From Nocardia nova SH22a (GTDB lineage: Bacteria; Actinomycetota; Actinomycetes; Mycobacteriales; Mycobacteriaceae), in the NCBI RefSeq assembly GCF_000523235.1, contig NZ_CP006850.1:2418001-2482000 (forward strand): a DNA stretch of 64,000 nucleotides. The letters are read 5' to 3'. This document shows positions 25,827-38,800 of this stretch, one piece after another (position 1 is the stretch's first letter; every line of letters starts with the position of its first letter). Position numbers and translations under genes: made by a program. The notes below the pieces were generated by a model. That model saw only the letters and a program-made list of their open reading frames with translations. It ran no database searches and was not told where the DNA came from.

Positions 25827-28800
25827 GTGACTACCATCGGTGGCCACTGGGCGACCTTGTCGACGGAGTGGAGTCGGGTGTTGGGTGGGGAAGACGAGCG
25901 GCGCGGCACGATCGTCGAGTTCTGGCAGGCCGTGGAGATGTTCAGTCCGCAACGGGTGGACCAGCCCGATCGGCAGCAACGGGTCTTCCAGGTGGAAGCC
26001 GACGAACCATTGCCGTGGGATCCGGACCATGAACTGGCCCGCCTCGCCTTGCGCCCTCACCTGGCATGGCGTCACATCGTGTATGTGGGGATCTACCGTC
26101 TCGACGAAGTCTTCGAGGTGTTGTCGCAGCGTTTCGATCCCGATCCCGACAGCTACGACGAGCGGCCGGGTGGTGAGAGTGCCGTCGCCGCTTTCCTGAT
26201 AGACGAAAATGGTTGCGCCGTACCGGGTTCGGATGTGCTGTCCAGCTGTGCCTGGGCGACCGGCCGCGCTGGTGGCGATGAGCCCGAACCGAAATGGATC
26301 GCAGATTTCCAGGACGCATCCCTCGAGTTCACTCGGCTCTGGCAGAAGGTGATCACCGCGGAGCGCACCGGCGTGCCCGTCGATGATTCAGCACGGCCGG
26401 TCCTGCGGGTATTCGACCGGGCCGTTCTCGACGAATGTCTCACCGCGGCGATCCAGGCGGCCGGGATCAGTGGAGTGCTGCCGGCGGCCGGTATTCGGGT
26501 CCGTAGTCAGATCGTGGCTCGGCGTACGGCGAACGAGGTGAACGGCCTCGATTTCCTGAACAGTTTCATCATGGACGATCTGGTCCGGGTCGGCGGCCAC
26601 GTCACCCGGGGAGATGCCGGCGCGGCCCTGCGTGACTACCTGTGCCCGGAGGATCGGATATCGACCGGCGACCGAATCGATGTTCGAGAGCGGATCGACA
26701 CCGTGCCGGAGCTGACCTCCCCGGCTGCGGTCCCGGCGGGTCGGTGGCCGAGCGATCCCGGCCATGCGCTCGCCCTGTCTCAACAGCTGGCCGTCAACAC
26801 CGCGTTGGGGATGGGTGATACCGGCATCGTGGGTGTCAACGGCCCGCCCGGAACGGGGAAGACCACCATGTTGCGTGACATCATCAGCGCGCTTGTGGTG
26901 GAACGTGCCGCGCGGCTGGCGGCATTGCCGGATCCGGGTGCCGCATTCACCGGTGAGCGGATGCGCTGGAAGATCGGCGACTACACCCGTGTCGTCAGTG
27001 TGCTGAGGCCGGAGCTGACCGGGTTCGAGGTCGTTGTGGCTTCCTCGAACAACGGTGCAGTACAGAACGTGACCGATGAGATTCCCGCATCCGATGCGAT
27101 CGGTGCCGACTGGGAGGGCGCGGCCGCTGAGGTGAACTACTTTCCCGAGATAGCTACCGCCCTGTTGGCGCCGGATCCGGCTGAACGGTCGTTGGAGGCA
27201 ACCCCAGCTGCCACGATCGACGGCTGGGCACTGATGGCGGCGCGGCTCGGAAACAAGGCCAATCGCGGACGTTTCGTCGATGCGTTCTGGTACCACACCC
27301 CGGAATCCGCTGAGGACCAACAGGATTGGGCCGGCCTGCTGCCGATCCTCAAGTCCTGGGAAGCGGAGGCGTCGAAGCAGACCTGGGCGGAGGCGGTGGC
27401 GGCATTCCGAGCCGTCGAGACACGGGTCGAGACCATCCGCCGCTCTCGGTCTGCCGTCTATGCGCAGGTGACCAGGCGCAGGGAAGTGAAGCAGCAGCTC
27501 GAGACGACCACGGGGGACCTCGCGGCGGCTGCGGCGACCCTGGAGACCGCTCGCGGAGAACGTGATTCAGCGTTGCGAACCGCGAGTGAATGCGTCCGGG
27601 AAGCCGAACGGCTCGCTCGTGTTCAACAAGCTGCTGACGAGCAGGTCGCGCGGCAGCGCCGCGCCGCTGCGGAGCAAGCCGTCCGTGACAGCCGGGCGGA
27701 GGTCGAACGGATCGTCGACGGTCGCCGTGTCCGCGCCGAGGAATCAGTGCGGCGATGGGGAACGGAACTCGATCGGCGGGCCGCAACCCGGGACGAACAC
27801 CGTGCGCTGCGGCCGGGGTGGTGGAAGATGTTGTGGTCCTTGGGGACCGCCGGTCGCGAGTGGAAACAGCGAGACTCATCGTTGGCCGCCCAGGTGCAAC
27901 AGGCATCGCAGGCGGTGGTACAGGCACAGGCCGAATGGGAAGCGGTGCAGTGTGATCTCGCCATCGCCCGGTCGGCGGTTTCGACCGCCCAGCACGAGTT
28001 GACCGCGGCAACTCGTGCCCTGAGTGCCGGCATACCGCTTCCCTCGGTGGCCTATGAGCCGCTGGCCATCGCGAACCGAACCCTCGAACATGCCGAGCGC
28101 GAAGTCACCGCGGCAGCACAGGCATTGAGCCGGGTCGAACGACGCTTTCAAACGGAGCGAGAAGAACTGATAGCTCTGAGCGCGGCACTCGCCGACAATG
28201 CCGGACTGGGGACCTACTTCCCGGACGACACCTGGTGGACCGACCGGGTCCGCCGGGAATCGGCCGCCCCCTGGACCGATCCCGAATGGAATACCGCACG
28301 TAGTGAACTGTTGCTGGCGGCCTTGGCGCTGCATCGATCGTTCCTGCGGCAGATGCCCACCCGAATGCGCCAGAATCTGCAGGCCGCCATGGACATAGTC
28401 GGTGGTGGGGCGCCCCGCGACCTTTCGGCCGAGGCGGCGCAAGCGGCCTGGCAGAGTCTGTTCCTGGTGGTTCCGGTCGTTTCCACCACCTTCGCTTCTT
28501 ACGGTCGGTTGTTCGGTCACCTGGAGCGAGAGGCTCTCGGCTGGTTGCTCATCGACGAAGCGGGACAGGCGACTCCGCAGAACGCGGTAGGTGCGCTGTG
28601 GCGGACCCGGCGGGCCGTTGTCGTTGGAGACCCCTTGCAGTTGGAACCGGTGACTACGCTCCCGTTCCGCACCGAGGATGCCCTTCGCACCGACTTCGGG
28701 GTAGACCCGCAGTGGAATCCCAGCGGGACGTCGGTGCAGCGCATCGCCGACCGGCTCACCCCACTGGGGACGTCGCTGCCGGATGACGAAGGGACGACGT

Positions 28801-29381
28801 GGGTGGGGGTTCCGCTCACCGTGCACCGGCGCTGCGATGCCCCGATGTTCGATATCGTCAACACGATCGCCTACGACGGCCTGATGATCAATGGCACCGG
28901 CACCGCTGCTCGTGAACGCTTCGACGCGACCTACCCGAGTCTTCCCGAATCCAAGTGGATCGACCTGGTCGGCGCCAGCGCACACGGGCACTGGATACCC
29001 GACGAGGGGCGGCAACTGGACCGGATTCTGCGGACACTCCATGATCTCGGCATCGCCATGTCGGAGGTCATGGTCATCAGCCCGTTCCGCGACGCCGCCC
29101 GCGAAATCGGCCGACGTGCCGGGGGCCGTCCCGGCCTGACCGCGGGCACGATCCATACCGCCCAGGGAAAGCAAGCCGACGTGGTGATCCTGGTTCTCGG
29201 CGGCGATCCGGCCCGTCCCGGCGCTCGGCGGTGGGCGGCGAGCAAACCCAATCTGCTCAATGTCGCAGTGAGCCGGGCGAAACGGCGGCTCTACGTGATC
29301 GGCGATCATGGGTCTTGGTCGCGCGAACGGTACTTCCGAACGTTGGCCAGGCATCTTCCACAGGCCGAGCCGGTGCGATGA
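25827..29381 (+). CDS. Large Upf1/DNA2-like superfamily 1 helicase with coiled-coil insertion
   Basis: 1184 residues from GTG 25827 (TTG 25803 is the alternative and would add eight). An N-terminal ~300-residue domain has no recognised motif. Walker A GVNGPPGTGKTTML lies near residue 340. A ~250-residue Ala/Glu/Arg coiled coil (about 530-785) splits the motor. Then LLIDEAGQATPQNAVG, AVVVGDPLQLEPV, GTIHTAQGKQADVVILV and LLNVAVSRAKRRLYVIGDH complete the SF1B set. Coiled-coil-inserted Upf1-like helicases occur in bacterial defence islands. It is convergent with the giant helicase operon (30-base gap) and divergent from the toxin operon. Confidence 0.85.
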   Translation: MTTIGGHWATLSTEWSRVLGGEDERRGTIVEFWQAVEMFSPQRVDQPDRQQRVFQVEADEPLPWDPDHELARLALRPHLAWRHIVYVGIYRLDEVFEVLSQRFDPDPDSYDERPGGESAVAAFLIDENGCAVPGSDVLSSCAWATGRAGGDEPEPKWIADFQDASLEFTRLWQKVITAERTGVPVDDSARPVLRVFDRAVLDECLTAAIQAAGISGVLPAAGIRVRSQIVARRTANEVNGLDFLNSFIMDDLVRVGGHVTRGDAGAALRDYLCPEDRISTGDRIDVRERIDTVPELTSPAAVPAGRWPSDPGHALALSQQLAVNTALGMGDTGIVGVNGPPGTGKTTMLRDIISALVVERAARLAALPDPGAAFTGERMRWKIGDYTRVVSVLRPELTGFEVVVASSNNGAVQNVTDEIPASDAIGADWEGAAAEVNYFPEIATALLAPDPAERSLEATPAATIDGWALMAARLGNKANRGRFVDAFWYHTPESAEDQQDWAGLLPILKSWEAEASKQTWAEAVAAFRAVETRVETIRRSRSAVYAQVTRRREVKQQLETTTGDLAAAAATLETARGERDSALRTASECVREAERLARVQQAADEQVARQRRAAAEQAVRDSRAEVERIVDGRRVRAEESVRRWGTELDRRAATRDEHRALRPGWWKMLWSLGTAGREWKQRDSSLAAQVQQASQAVVQAQAEWEAVQCDLAIARSAVSTAQHELTAATRALSAGIPLPSVAYEPLAIANRTLEHAEREVTAAAQALSRVERRFQTEREELIALSAALADNAGLGTYFPDDTWWTDRVRRESAAPWTDPEWNTARSELLLAALALHRSFLRQMPTRMRQNLQAAMDIVGGGAPRDLSAEAAQAAWQSLFLVVPVVSTTFASYGRLFGHLEREALGWLLIDEAGQATPQNAVGALWRTRRAVVVGDPLQLEPVTTLPFRTEDALRTDFGVDPQWNPSGTSVQRIADRLTPLGTSLPDDEGTTWVGVPLTVHRRCDAPMFDIVNTIAYDGLMINGTGTAARERFDATYPSLPESKWIDLVGASAHGHWIPDEGRQLDRILRTLHDLGIAMSEVMVISPFRDAAREIGRRAGGRPGLTAGTIHTAQGKQADVVILVLGGDPARPGARRWAASKPNLLNVAVSRAKRRLYVIGDHGSWSRERYFRTLARHLPQAEPVR

Positions 29382-29411
29382 ACTCCGAATACGGTGCGGC
29401 CCAACCTCGAT

Positions 29412-32400
29412 TCAGGTCGAATCCGTCCGCTCCAGTCTCTGGTCCATATACCCGGTGACCACAGGATTGCCTATCTCGGCCTGTGATCCGTTCCGCCATC
29501 GCCGAACCCAGCTGGTTCCTTTTCGCTCAACCACGACGGTGTGTTGCATGTCGATGCCGATGAGCATCCGGTCCGTGGAGACGAGTCGTCCATGATCGCG
29601 GGCTTCTCGTCGAGACGGACGGCGCAGGGTCACACATGCGGGACACAGGTGCAGACCCGGGTGCGGTTCGCGGGCGCAGCGGCGGCATAGCCACATTTCG
29701 CATGCGCCGCACTGCCGGAACCCGTCGACGCAGACGGGGCAGACCGTCTCCGTGCAGTAGCGGCACTGTGTGTAACCGGCACTGAAATGGCCTTCGCGGT
29801 CGACATATCCGGAATCCAAAACCATCCCCGTGGCGTCATCGAAGCGTCGGGCATCGGTCTCGGTCGGTGCTAGGAATTTCTCGAACCGGTGAACGGAGCG
29901 GCCGTCGACTCTGACGACTTCATCGATGTGCAACCCGATCTCGAGTACCGACCGTGAGACCTCGACTTGGTTTCCCAGTAGTTCGCTGAGATCGCGGTCG
30001 ATGGCTTCGAGTCGAGGAACGCGAACTCTCACGGTTGGTTCTAGTGCGCGGAAGGCTTGAAAGGTTAAGTCTTGCAATACATCCCCGTCCGTAATCGACC
30101 CAATGGGACGTATTGACAGGGACCCGTCTGTCGCATTGTGCACGGTGGAGAGGCGTAGGTGATTCGGATCCGTGAAAGCGTCGACTATGTCGGTATCGCC
30201 CAGCCCCATCGACCGCGAAAGAATTGTCGCCGCCGGTGCCCGCGTCGAAGTCCGCAGCGTGAACCAAGCCGCTTGTTCGCCGAGACGGACACCCAAAGCG
30301 AGCATGGACGCGATGCCGACGACTGCGGCCGCGACGTTGCCGCTCGTCGCATACATGTGCACTGTCGGGTCGGGTTCCCATTCGCGCGAGACCCACTCGG
30401 GCAGATCCGATGAGGACCATCGGGCAATGGAGTCGTCGAATTCGGAATCTTCAATCTCTCGAACGCACACTCCGTCGGCGACGACGGCTACATCTCGCCC
30501 CTTCCGATGCCAAGCCATGACCAGGTCGAGTGGCGACGGAATCGCAACATCCGCAAACGATTCCAGTGCGACCGGCGCAGGGATGAGAACGGCCATCGGC
30601 TCGGTGACCGAATAGAACTCGTTGTTGACGACATCGACCAGGTCTTGTTCGGTGTCCGCCCGCGGGGTCGAACGACCTGACACACCGAGCTCGGCGACTG
30701 TCCAGCTCGCGTGATAGGACCTCTCGGAGTGGACGAGCAGATGAGGTTCTGCGAGCGGCTTCTCCGGAAGCAAGGGCGTGATGACAGGGTGAACCTGCGC
30801 TCGCAGCGTCCGGCTCGCTGCCAGGCGAATCCGATATCGGGTGTCCAACTCGCTGCGGCCGAACACAACCCACCGCGGTACCGACCTCTTCCGGACCAGT
30901 GCGTGTTCGATCGCGTCACCGCCGCGGTGCATGAGCGCCGAGGTGGCATCGGCATCGTGACCAACGAGGACCACTGCCCCGGCGGCGGCCAACTCCGAGG
31001 GGAGATCAGCCAACTCCGCCTCGGTTGCTGGAGCCAAGTGAGCGCACGCCGGACACAAATCGCCGGCCCGGCAGGATCGGCATATATCGCGTTCACAAAG
31101 AGGGCAGGCTTGCACCCTTGGGTTCCGGCCACACCCCGAGCACGGTTTGTCGTTGCACAGCAGGCAATGTTGTGATGGAACGTCGTGATTGTCCAGAACG
31201 CAGCGACGACATACGTACGCCGAGCAGTCTGGGCAGGGGATTGCCGCCAGGCGGGCTTCCGAATCGCATGCCGGGCACGCCCAGCTATCGCACGACTCGC
31301 AGCGGGCCTCGGAACCGACACTGTAGAAGTGTCCATCTCGGCAGACCCCGAAGTCCGACTCTCGGATTTCGGAGTTCCCGACAGCGGGCAGACTTGGGCG
31401 TCCGTCGAAGGTCGAATATGTGTGCGTCGCGGTGCCGTGGCCTCGCCACACTTCGACTACTTCGAATCCGTGACGCACGACATGGGTGAACGGTCGAGAT
31501 GTCGCAGTCAACAGGGCATCGGCAAGCAGTTCCGGAACTGGGGAGAACTCGAGCTCTTCGCTGGCAGGCGGTGTTTGCAATGCCTGAACAGAGTCTTCGC
31601 CCGCCGGCACGACATCGTCGCCGGTTTCGATTTCTGCTACTTCGGCCGTCGGCTGGATCGTGCGCTCGACGAGTTCGCATGCTGTGGGCGATGGAAAGTT
31701 CTCGGTGAGCAAGGCAGGATCGAGCCTCCTGCGGCCGATCCTGCCTCCCGGCTCGCCGAGGGTTCTCAATAGCTTGAACCATACGACCTGATCGTTGGCG
31801 GTCGTAGATTCCGGGTGCGCGATCCATTGCGCATGCTCCGCACCATCGATCTGCGAACTGATCAGCACGGCCTCGTTGATGCGGTCGAGGAGGAGTTCTC
31901 GGTTCGCGAGCTGGGCTCTGGCGACTGTCGCGTCATACGGTGTGGGAGTCGGCCATTCGAGCATCGCGTGCTGGCGGTCGACGAGATTCAACGCGCCATC
32001 GTCATCGGCCACGTGGACTTCTTCGACCAGACAGTCCGACTCGAGATAGACGTCGGTGAACGTCGCCTGTTTGGTCACGACGACCCTAGGAGGCGCCGGT
32101 GGAGAAACCTCGTTGCGCAACACCCGAAGCAGTTGCTCGAGCTTTCTGTCGCTCTCTGCGGTAGCGGTTACGGGTTCGTACTCCGGGACAAATTCGCTCG
32201 CATCCACGTCGATATCCGAACCCGGGGTGTCCGACATCGACAGTTCGATGTTCACCGTGATCGCGCCGTCGATCCGGAGTCGGGCGGCATCGTCGGACTC
32301 GGCGCGCAGTGTCAGGTCACGAATGGTGACCCCGCAGTCCGGTGGAAGGTCGTTATGGGCTGCGTACGAACGCATTCGAGCCCGACCCGGGTCGTTGACA

Positions 32401-35400
32401 TCGTCATCGCAGACGAGGACGACGGACTTGTCGTCTCCACATCGGGTCAGCTCAGCGAAGCGTTCTCCCACGAGCAGTGTCGTTTCGTTGTTGAGCAGCC
32501 AGGCGATTGCGTGGGGGGTGTCCAACTCCGGAGCACGCTCAGGAGCGGAGCACCTGGGACACAACCCGTCCGGGTCACGTCGGCAGGTACCGCAGACTGC
32601 GGTACCGCACGCCGGGCAATCCGCGAAGACTCCGTCGTCGCATGCACTACAGAGATCGCGGAGACAAGAGGGGCACCCGGTTGTCTCGCTTTCGTTCGCC
32701 CAATGAGCGCCTGCGCACACTGCCAGGACGGTGATCGGCGCTCCTGTTGATGCGCTTTGGACCGGGGGAGCCACTGCCAGACCCCACTCGTAGGTCAGAA
32801 CGGCCTCGGCGCCGGCGGAGCCGGACCAGGTTTCTTCGACCAACCAGTCATCTTCGTCGAGCATGATCGACAGAGCCTTTGCCCGGGCTCGTACGTCCGG
32901 ACGTCGGGTCAGTCTCTTTTCTTCGGACTCCAGTGCGCGCCGCAGTCTTTCTTTGTCGTCATATGGTGCCTCGGAGATCTGAGATTGATAGCCCGACCGA
33001 ATTCGATCGAACTCGCGCGCCTGTTCCTCCTCGATTCGGGTCGACCGGTCGCGCCGGAGCCCTTCCAGTTGGGCAAGTGCTGCGTGCTCGAACTTCTTGA
33101 CGACTTCTTCTGGCTTGTCGAACACGGCGGGAAGCGATTCGCCGTCGAGCAGTGGACGCCTCGGGAGCCGAATTTGGTTGTGGCCGTTGATCTCAGCAGT
33201 GATGATGTGCTCGGTTGTTTCCGCCTCGCCGATCGCGGCACGGAATGTCGCGTTGCCACTCCACGATCCGGAGGGAACAAGCCGGCGGCGCACGAGGCAG
33301 GTCCCCGGGGCATGCTGGAATGGCGTCGGTCCAGCGTCGGCAGGGATAACGGGGACGGTCGCGTAGAGATCGCCGCGCATCCGCAGCAGTCCGAGTAGCT
33401 CATCGAACACCGGTGATCCGACTGCGCAAAGCTCCGCATCGGCATGGTGCTCGAGGCCGAGCCTGTCGAAAGCCAGGTGCAGGATGGTCCGACCGCCGAG
33501 CTCCTGGGTGAACTCATCGTCGAACCGCACGGTCATGAATGCGCCATCGCCGCTGCCGGTGTCGTGCAAGATCGTCGTGTCCAGAGCGCTGAGAACCTGT
33601 CGTACCCAGGTCTGCACGCGACGTTGGCGCATGCGTGTCCGCTCGGAGACTTCCGGCATGAGCTCGACACTCGTGGCTGCGTCGATGTCCTTGCGATGTT
33701 CGAAAGCCGATGTCATCCAGTCACTCAGGCCACTGTCCGCGGCGATGAGTGTGGATGCGCTCTCACGAGCATCCACGAGCTCGGTCCCGAGCTTCGACAG
33801 CAGTTGTTGCATCTTCGTGTCGTCATCGGCGAAAAATGCTTCGAGGACACGTGATTCGAAGCTTTTCGAATTCGAATCGTCGAGCTCGCCGAGAATCGTG
33901 GTGACTTGGCCGAAGAGGAGTTCGAACATGCGCAGCTTCTCTGCAAGCAGGCGGTACACGTTCTCGTCGACCGTCCCACGAGCATAGAGATTCGCGATGA
34001 ACACTTCGTCGCGCGGCTGCGTCAGGCGGTCGACACGACCGATCCGCTGTTCGATGCGCATCGGATTCCACGGCAGATCGTAATTGAGGACGCAGTTGCA
34101 GAACTGGAGGTTCTGTCCTTCGGCGCCCGCATCGGTGGAAATCATGACGGGCGAGTCACCAGAACGGAATGCCGCAACCGTCGCGGAGCGTTCGGTTGGG
34201 GACATCGACCCGTGAAATGCCCGGGCCGGCAGGCCTTCGGCTTCCATTCGTCGAAGCAGGCCGGTGACGGTATCCGTGTGCTGCGTGAATATCAGAACTC
34301 GACCGTGTTTCTGCAGCCAATCGCGGATGATTTCGAGTGCCTTGTCCTCGCGCGCGGAGGTTCGAATATCCATTGCTAGGTGACCTATTTCGGTCAACAC
34401 CTCGCGAACTCGGTCATCCGAGTGCCGCTCCGCAATGCGAAATGCGGTGGTTCCCATCGAGAATGGGCTGGCGGTCAACCGAAGCGCAAGACTGCGTCGT
34501 CGCATCGCGTCATCTGGAGCACGCATCACGCTGCGCAGCAGATTGGCGCTGAGGGCGTAGAGTTCGCGTTCTCGCGGTCCGAGGTCGACGGGAACATCGA
34601 CCGCTCGACGGACAACACGGTCGACACCCGCCTGAGCGCGCGTCGTGCGGATCATCGCGCTACTGATCAGTCGCCGAAGGCCAGCCGGGTCGTAGGGTGT
34701 GCGAGCATCCCACGACGTCATGTACTGGCGCCTGAACTCGTGGACAGACTGGAAAGTGCCGGGGCGCAGAAGTTCCACCAAGCGATAAAGCTCGAGCAGA
34801 TCGTTCTGAACCGGGGTTGCCGTGAGGAACAGCGCATACCGGCACGCCGTGGTCAGAGCTGTGATCAGTTCGCGTGTCTTCTTGGCTCCTGAACCTGCCG
34901 CCCGATGAGCTTCGTCGATGATCACGATGTCCCAGGGCTGCTCGGTGAGCTGTGCGATTGCATTGCGACCGAGCGTGAGACTCAAGATCAGCTTGTCCTG
35001 CTGCTTCACCTCGACACCTCGACGTGCAATGTCGAAGCTGAGATAGAACTTGGTCTTCATCTCTTCGCACCACTGCTCGCGAAGCGGTGCAGGGCAAAGG
35101 ATCAGAACCCGCTTCGCCAGACCGCGAAGGGTTAGCTCTTTTACCGCGAGCCCCGCCTCGATCGTCTTGCCGAGACCGACCTCATCGGCAAGAATCGCCC
35201 GTCCCCGCAAGCGCGACAATGCATGCCGAGCCACGGCCTCCTGGTGCGGCATTCGGTCGACATTCGCCACATCGACCGCGAGTAACTCCTCGAAGTCGTC
35301 CAGCGTCGCCAACTCCTCGCCCTGCAGGCGAAGTTCGAACAATTCGGAGGGGTCGAATCCGGCCGCCTCGAGTTGCTCGCCCAACAGATTGCGGGCTTCC

Positions 35401-35831
35401 TCGAGGAATCCAACGGTCTTCCCCTGCGCGGATGTCCAGTCGTATTCGGAGTCGGCGTGGAACTGACGATCTACGGTCTTCTTCCGATCCAGCCGTGTCT
35501 GCAGGCTCGATTTCGCGGGCGTTGGAGGAGCTGCACTGACGCTGATCTGAGCGGGCGTGCCCTGTGGCAGAAGAACCAGCCGGTAGACCGAACCGACTGC
35601 GCGGAGACGAAGCAGTCCACCGTCCTGTCCGTAGTCTTGAAGTCGCTCAGCGAGAAGGTCACCACCGAGGTGCCGGCTTCGGCCATTCCATTGCGCGCCG
35701 AACTCTTCGCCCTCCAGCTCGATTGTCAGTGTCGTGCTGTGTTCCGGAAGGGCCAACGCGAAACACTCTCGCTCGGTCAATGCCAGATCGCCGACCTCGA
35801 GCATCGCTTGCGTGATCCGCTTCTCAATCAT
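29412..35831 (-). CDS. Giant SNF2/RapA-type helicase with three cysteine-rich zinc modules
   Basis: 2139 residues. The motor lies at residues ~190-620: [14 protein letters not shown] (216-223 core), IIDEAHR (306-309), [10 protein letters not shown], and the C-lobe [12 protein letters not shown] ... [20 protein letters not shown] (592-602), closest to RapA/DISARM-DrmD-like SNF2 proteins. A Glu/Arg helical segment (900-960) leads into an unusual 1100-residue tail with three cysteine clusters at ~1053-1094, 1511-1596 and 2023-2066. Each has the pattern CxxC..CxxC..CxxC..C(R)RC. The last two are preceded by (D/E)GHF and look like internal repeats. The start overlaps the stop of the upstream giant gene by 8 bases. 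The tail may recognise nucleic acid or protein partners; no known protein of this layout comes to mind. Confidence 0.86.
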   Translation of the reverse strand: MIEKRITQAMLEVGDLALTERECFALALPEHSTTLTIELEGEEFGAQWNGRSRHLGGDLLAERLQDYGQDGGLLRLRAVGSVYRLVLLPQGTPAQISVSAAPPTPAKSSLQTRLDRKKTVDRQFHADSEYDWTSAQGKTVGFLEEARNLLGEQLEAAGFDPSELFELRLQGEELATLDDFEELLAVDVANVDRMPHQEAVARHALSRLRGRAILADEVGLGKTIEAGLAVKELTLRGLAKRVLILCPAPLREQWCEEMKTKFYLSFDIARRGVEVKQQDKLILSLTLGRNAIAQLTEQPWDIVIIDEAHRAAGSGAKKTRELITALTTACRYALFLTATPVQNDLLELYRLVELLRPGTFQSVHEFRRQYMTSWDARTPYDPAGLRRLISSAMIRTTRAQAGVDRVVRRAVDVPVDLGPRERELYALSANLLRSVMRAPDDAMRRRSLALRLTASPFSMGTTAFRIAERHSDDRVREVLTEIGHLAMDIRTSAREDKALEIIRDWLQKHGRVLIFTQHTDTVTGLLRRMEAEGLPARAFHGSMSPTERSATVAAFRSGDSPVMISTDAGAEGQNLQFCNCVLNYDLPWNPMRIEQRIGRVDRLTQPRDEVFIANLYARGTVDENVYRLLAEKLRMFELLFGQVTTILGELDDSNSKSFESRVLEAFFADDDTKMQQLLSKLGTELVDARESASTLIAADSGLSDWMTSAFEHRKDIDAATSVELMPEVSERTRMRQRRVQTWVRQVLSALDTTILHDTGSGDGAFMTVRFDDEFTQELGGRTILHLAFDRLGLEHHADAELCAVGSPVFDELLGLLRMRGDLYATVPVIPADAGPTPFQHAPGTCLVRRRLVPSGSWSGNATFRAAIGEAETTEHIITAEINGHNQIRLPRRPLLDGESLPAVFDKPEEVVKKFEHAALAQLEGLRRDRSTRIEEEQAREFDRIRSGYQSQISEAPYDDKERLRRALESEEKRLTRRPDVRARAKALSIMLDEDDWLVEETWSGSAGAEAVLTYEWGLAVAPPVQSASTGAPITVLAVCAGAHWANESETTGCPSCLRDLCSACDDGVFADCPACGTAVCGTCRRDPDGLCPRCSAPERAPELDTPHAIAWLLNNETTLLVGERFAELTRCGDDKSVVLVCDDDVNDPGRARMRSYAAHNDLPPDCGVTIRDLTLRAESDDAARLRIDGAITVNIELSMSDTPGSDIDVDASEFVPEYEPVTATAESDRKLEQLLRVLRNEVSPPAPPRVVVTKQATFTDVYLESDCLVEEVHVADDDGALNLVDRQHAMLEWPTPTPYDATVARAQLANRELLLDRINEAVLISSQIDGAEHAQWIAHPESTTANDQVVWFKLLRTLGEPGGRIGRRRLDPALLTENFPSPTACELVERTIQPTAEVAEIETGDDVVPAGEDSVQALQTPPASEELEFSPVPELLADALLTATSRPFTHVVRHGFEVVEVWRGHGTATHTYSTFDGRPSLPAVGNSEIRESDFGVCRDGHFYSVGSEARCESCDSWACPACDSEARLAAIPCPDCSAYVCRRCVLDNHDVPSQHCLLCNDKPCSGCGRNPRVQACPLCERDICRSCRAGDLCPACAHLAPATEAELADLPSELAAAGAVVLVGHDADATSALMHRGGDAIEHALVRKRSVPRWVVFGRSELDTRYRIRLAASRTLRAQVHPVITPLLPEKPLAEPHLLVHSERSYHASWTVAELGVSGRSTPRADTEQDLVDVVNNEFYSVTEPMAVLIPAPVALESFADVAIPSPLDLVMAWHRKGRDVAVVADGVCVREIEDSEFDDSIARWSSSDLPEWVSREWEPDPTVHMYATSGNVAAAVVGIASMLALGVRLGEQAAWFTLRTSTRAPAATILSRSMGLGDTDIVDAFTDPNHLRLSTVHNATDGSLSIRPIGSITDGDVLQDLTFQAFRALEPTVRVRVPRLEAIDRDLSELLGNQVEVSRSVLEIGLHIDEVVRVDGRSVHRFEKFLAPTETDARRFDDATGMVLDSGYVDREGHFSAGYTQCRYCTETVCPVCVDGFRQCGACEMWLCRRCAREPHPGLHLCPACVTLRRPSRREARDHGRLVSTDRMLIGIDMQHTVVVERKGTSWVRRWRNGSQAEIGNPVVTGYMDQRLERTDST

Positions 35832-38800
35832 TCAGTGGTACCTCGGTTCCGAGTGCCTGGGCGCCTACCGAGGTCAACACCAGCGATTGGTATTTGGTGG
35901 ATGAACTTTCGCGCTCGACGATTCGCCGGTCGACCATGCCCTGCTGAATCAGCTTGCCCACGGCGTCGTTCCATTTCTTCTCGCCGTTGCGGACATGTCG
36001 CAGTGCACCGAACTGCGGACAACTGAGAACGCCGGCACCGAGCGGTAGCCCTGGACCGAGTGATTCTTGCCCGAGAACGGCCGCGCGCAAACTCGCCTCC
36101 CCGTAAGAACCGCGGCGGAAGGCGGACGCCCAGGCAACTGATTGCAGCACGGTCAGCTCCGCGTTGACGAGAAGCTCCGGATCAGCCACTTGATGGTCGG
36201 GAATCGAAGACCAGGGAGCGGGTTCACGACTACACACGTCGCACGCCACGATGCCTCGGTGTACGCAATCGACGACGTCGTCACCGAAATGCCGGCCGAC
36301 CACTATCCTCCTGCATTCGGTGCTTCTGGTGGCGTAGTCGATCATGGCTTGGACCCGCCGCTGTTGCCAACGCTTCCATCGGGCGGACTCGCGCTCCATT
36401 TCTTCTTGTGGCGCAGTGCGTTCGAAGAGGTTCACACGCCGCAGCCGCCGGGAACTCGAGAACGTCAGTAGCCGATCGAGTGACCACGAGATCAGCTGCT
36501 GTTCCAGCCTGTCGGGGTCGTAGCCGTACTCCTGCTCGAGCTGTTGTAGATCGAACTGGATTCGAACGTTGGGACGCGCTCGGTGATGCTTGTAGAAGAG
36601 CTCCCGGTAGAGGTGACGCTCGTCCTCGTCCTCGGGCTCGCGGAAGCCGATGTCCACCGTTCCGCGCGCCGAGCAGTCCAGTCCCTGCTTCAAGACATCG
36701 ACCCGCTCGAGCTGTGCGAGCAGTACATTGATCTGGTCGTCGTCGGTCCCGAGCACATCGGAAAGCTCGTCCATGTCGAATACCCGACTCACACCGCGCA
36801 CAGGGCATGCCCATAGTTCATTCAGAAGGCGCTGAGCGAGATCGGCGTCGGCCTTGGCCTCATGTTTCTCAACCAACGCCTTCTGTCGTCTGATATCGCG
36901 CTTGGTGTAGAGCAGCAGGCAATCACCCTCGACCTCCGGCGACCGTGCGGCTCTACCTGCCTCCTGCGCGTACCCATCGAGAGAATCGGGCAGATCGAAG
37001 TGGACAACCCAGCCGATATTCGGCTTGTTGATTCCCATTCCGAAAGCTTTGGTGGCCACGATGATTCGTGTCGTGTCGGAGTCGAAATCCTCCTGTGCCG
37101 CGTCTCTTTGCTCCGGTAGCAGCCCTGCGTGATAAGGCCTCGCCGCATGTCCGGCGCGGCGTAGCAGCGCCGAGATCTCCTCGGCAAGAGCCCGTCTCGT
37201 CACGTAGACGATGCCCGCGTTGTGCCCGGCCCAGGCGATGAACCGCAACAGTTCACGAACACGGTCCCGTTCGTCCGCGCATTCGATGACGCGGAATCGT
37301 AGATTCGGTCGATCGCTCGGTTCGCGCACCACGATGGGGTCGTGCATATCCATTGCGCCGGTGATGTCGCCGGCCACCTCATGGGTCGCAGTCGCGGTGA
37401 GGCCGGTCCGTGGCGGTCTGGTCTCGAATGACGCCACTGACGATGGGACCTGGCGAAATTCGGGCCGAAAATCGTGACCCCAGACCGAGATACAGTGTGC
37501 CTCATCGACGACGACACGATTGAGTTGCTGTCGTCCCAGCGCGCCGCGCAGCACCGGGTCGCGAGCCAGGCGCTCTGGCGAGACGTAGAGGAGCCGCACT
37601 CGGCCATTGGCCGTGTCCCGCAAGATCTCGGTCTGAACGACCCGAGACGTACTCCCCGTGATTCCCTGGACCGGTCGAATTCCGCGACGCCCTCGTAGGT
37701 CATTGACCTGATCATTGATCAGTGCGATCAGCGGTGAGACGACGACGGTAGCGCGCGCCTGAGGTGCGAGTAGTGCTGGGAGCTGGAAGCAGAGCGACTT
37801 TCCGAAGCCGGTCGGCAATACGGCGAGCACATCGCGGCCCTCGACGATGGCACGCATGACCTCCAGTTGGGTCGGGTGGAGGGCTTTGATCCCGAAGATC
37901 TTTTCGGCTGCCTCGATCAGCTTGGATGTCGGATCCTCCCCTTCGACCAAGCGCAGGCTCTCGAGCAATTTGCTGATGTCATCGCGTCCGAGAGTGATCG
38001 CGGATTCGAGGTCGGGCGCGGTCCCTGTAACGAATTCGATTGCGCGCGTCCAGGCGTCGTCACGGTCGACGGCTTCGTGGAGAGCGGGATCGGGTAGTGA
38101 TCCGAGCAGGACCCGACGAGCCTGGGTCGGTGCGTGCAGGCGTCGATCGCAGACGAGTACGGCGCCGATGTCGGACTCGGACCGAATGAGTCGACCGAAC
38201 CCCTGGGTGAACTGGATGGCCGTCATGGGGAGCACGTAGTCCAGGAATGGGTCTCCACCGCGCTCGGCGATAGCACGTTGACGGGCTGACACCAAAGGGT
38301 CGTCCGGATGTGGATATGGCGGTTTTTCAAGGAAGAGGTAGGAAAGAGTCTCGCCGGGGGCGTCGAAGCCTTCCCAGTAGGATTTCAGACCGTAGAGAAC
38401 AGTTCCGGGCTCGGTTCGGAATCGTTGTGCGATCTGCGAACGGCCGAGCTCACCCTGCACGAGCAGGTCGACGCCACGATCGGCAAGCTCGCGTGATTTG
38501 GCGCGAACGCTGTCGGCGACCGTCTCCATTCGAGATCGAGATGCGAAGAGACTGAGTGCTTTTCCTCCGGACAGGGACAGGAACCCGACCTGGTCGGCTG
38601 CCATCTCTTCGCAGAACTCGCGTTCGTTCACGGGGATCGGAACCGGAAGGTGGTTGGTGAGAACGACGCAGGCCTGCGTGCCATAGTCGAAGGGAGATGG
38701 GAGACGCAGTGCGCAGAACGCGGAATCGTCGGGGTCTGGATCGATTCGAACTCCCAGTCGCGATGCCATGTAATCGAATTTGTGCTCGACGGTGAGGGTG

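Noticed and set aside
27876..29354. 492-codon minus-strand frame in the Upf1-like helicase
   Set aside because: Shadow of the helicase frame; no motifs and no ribosome site.
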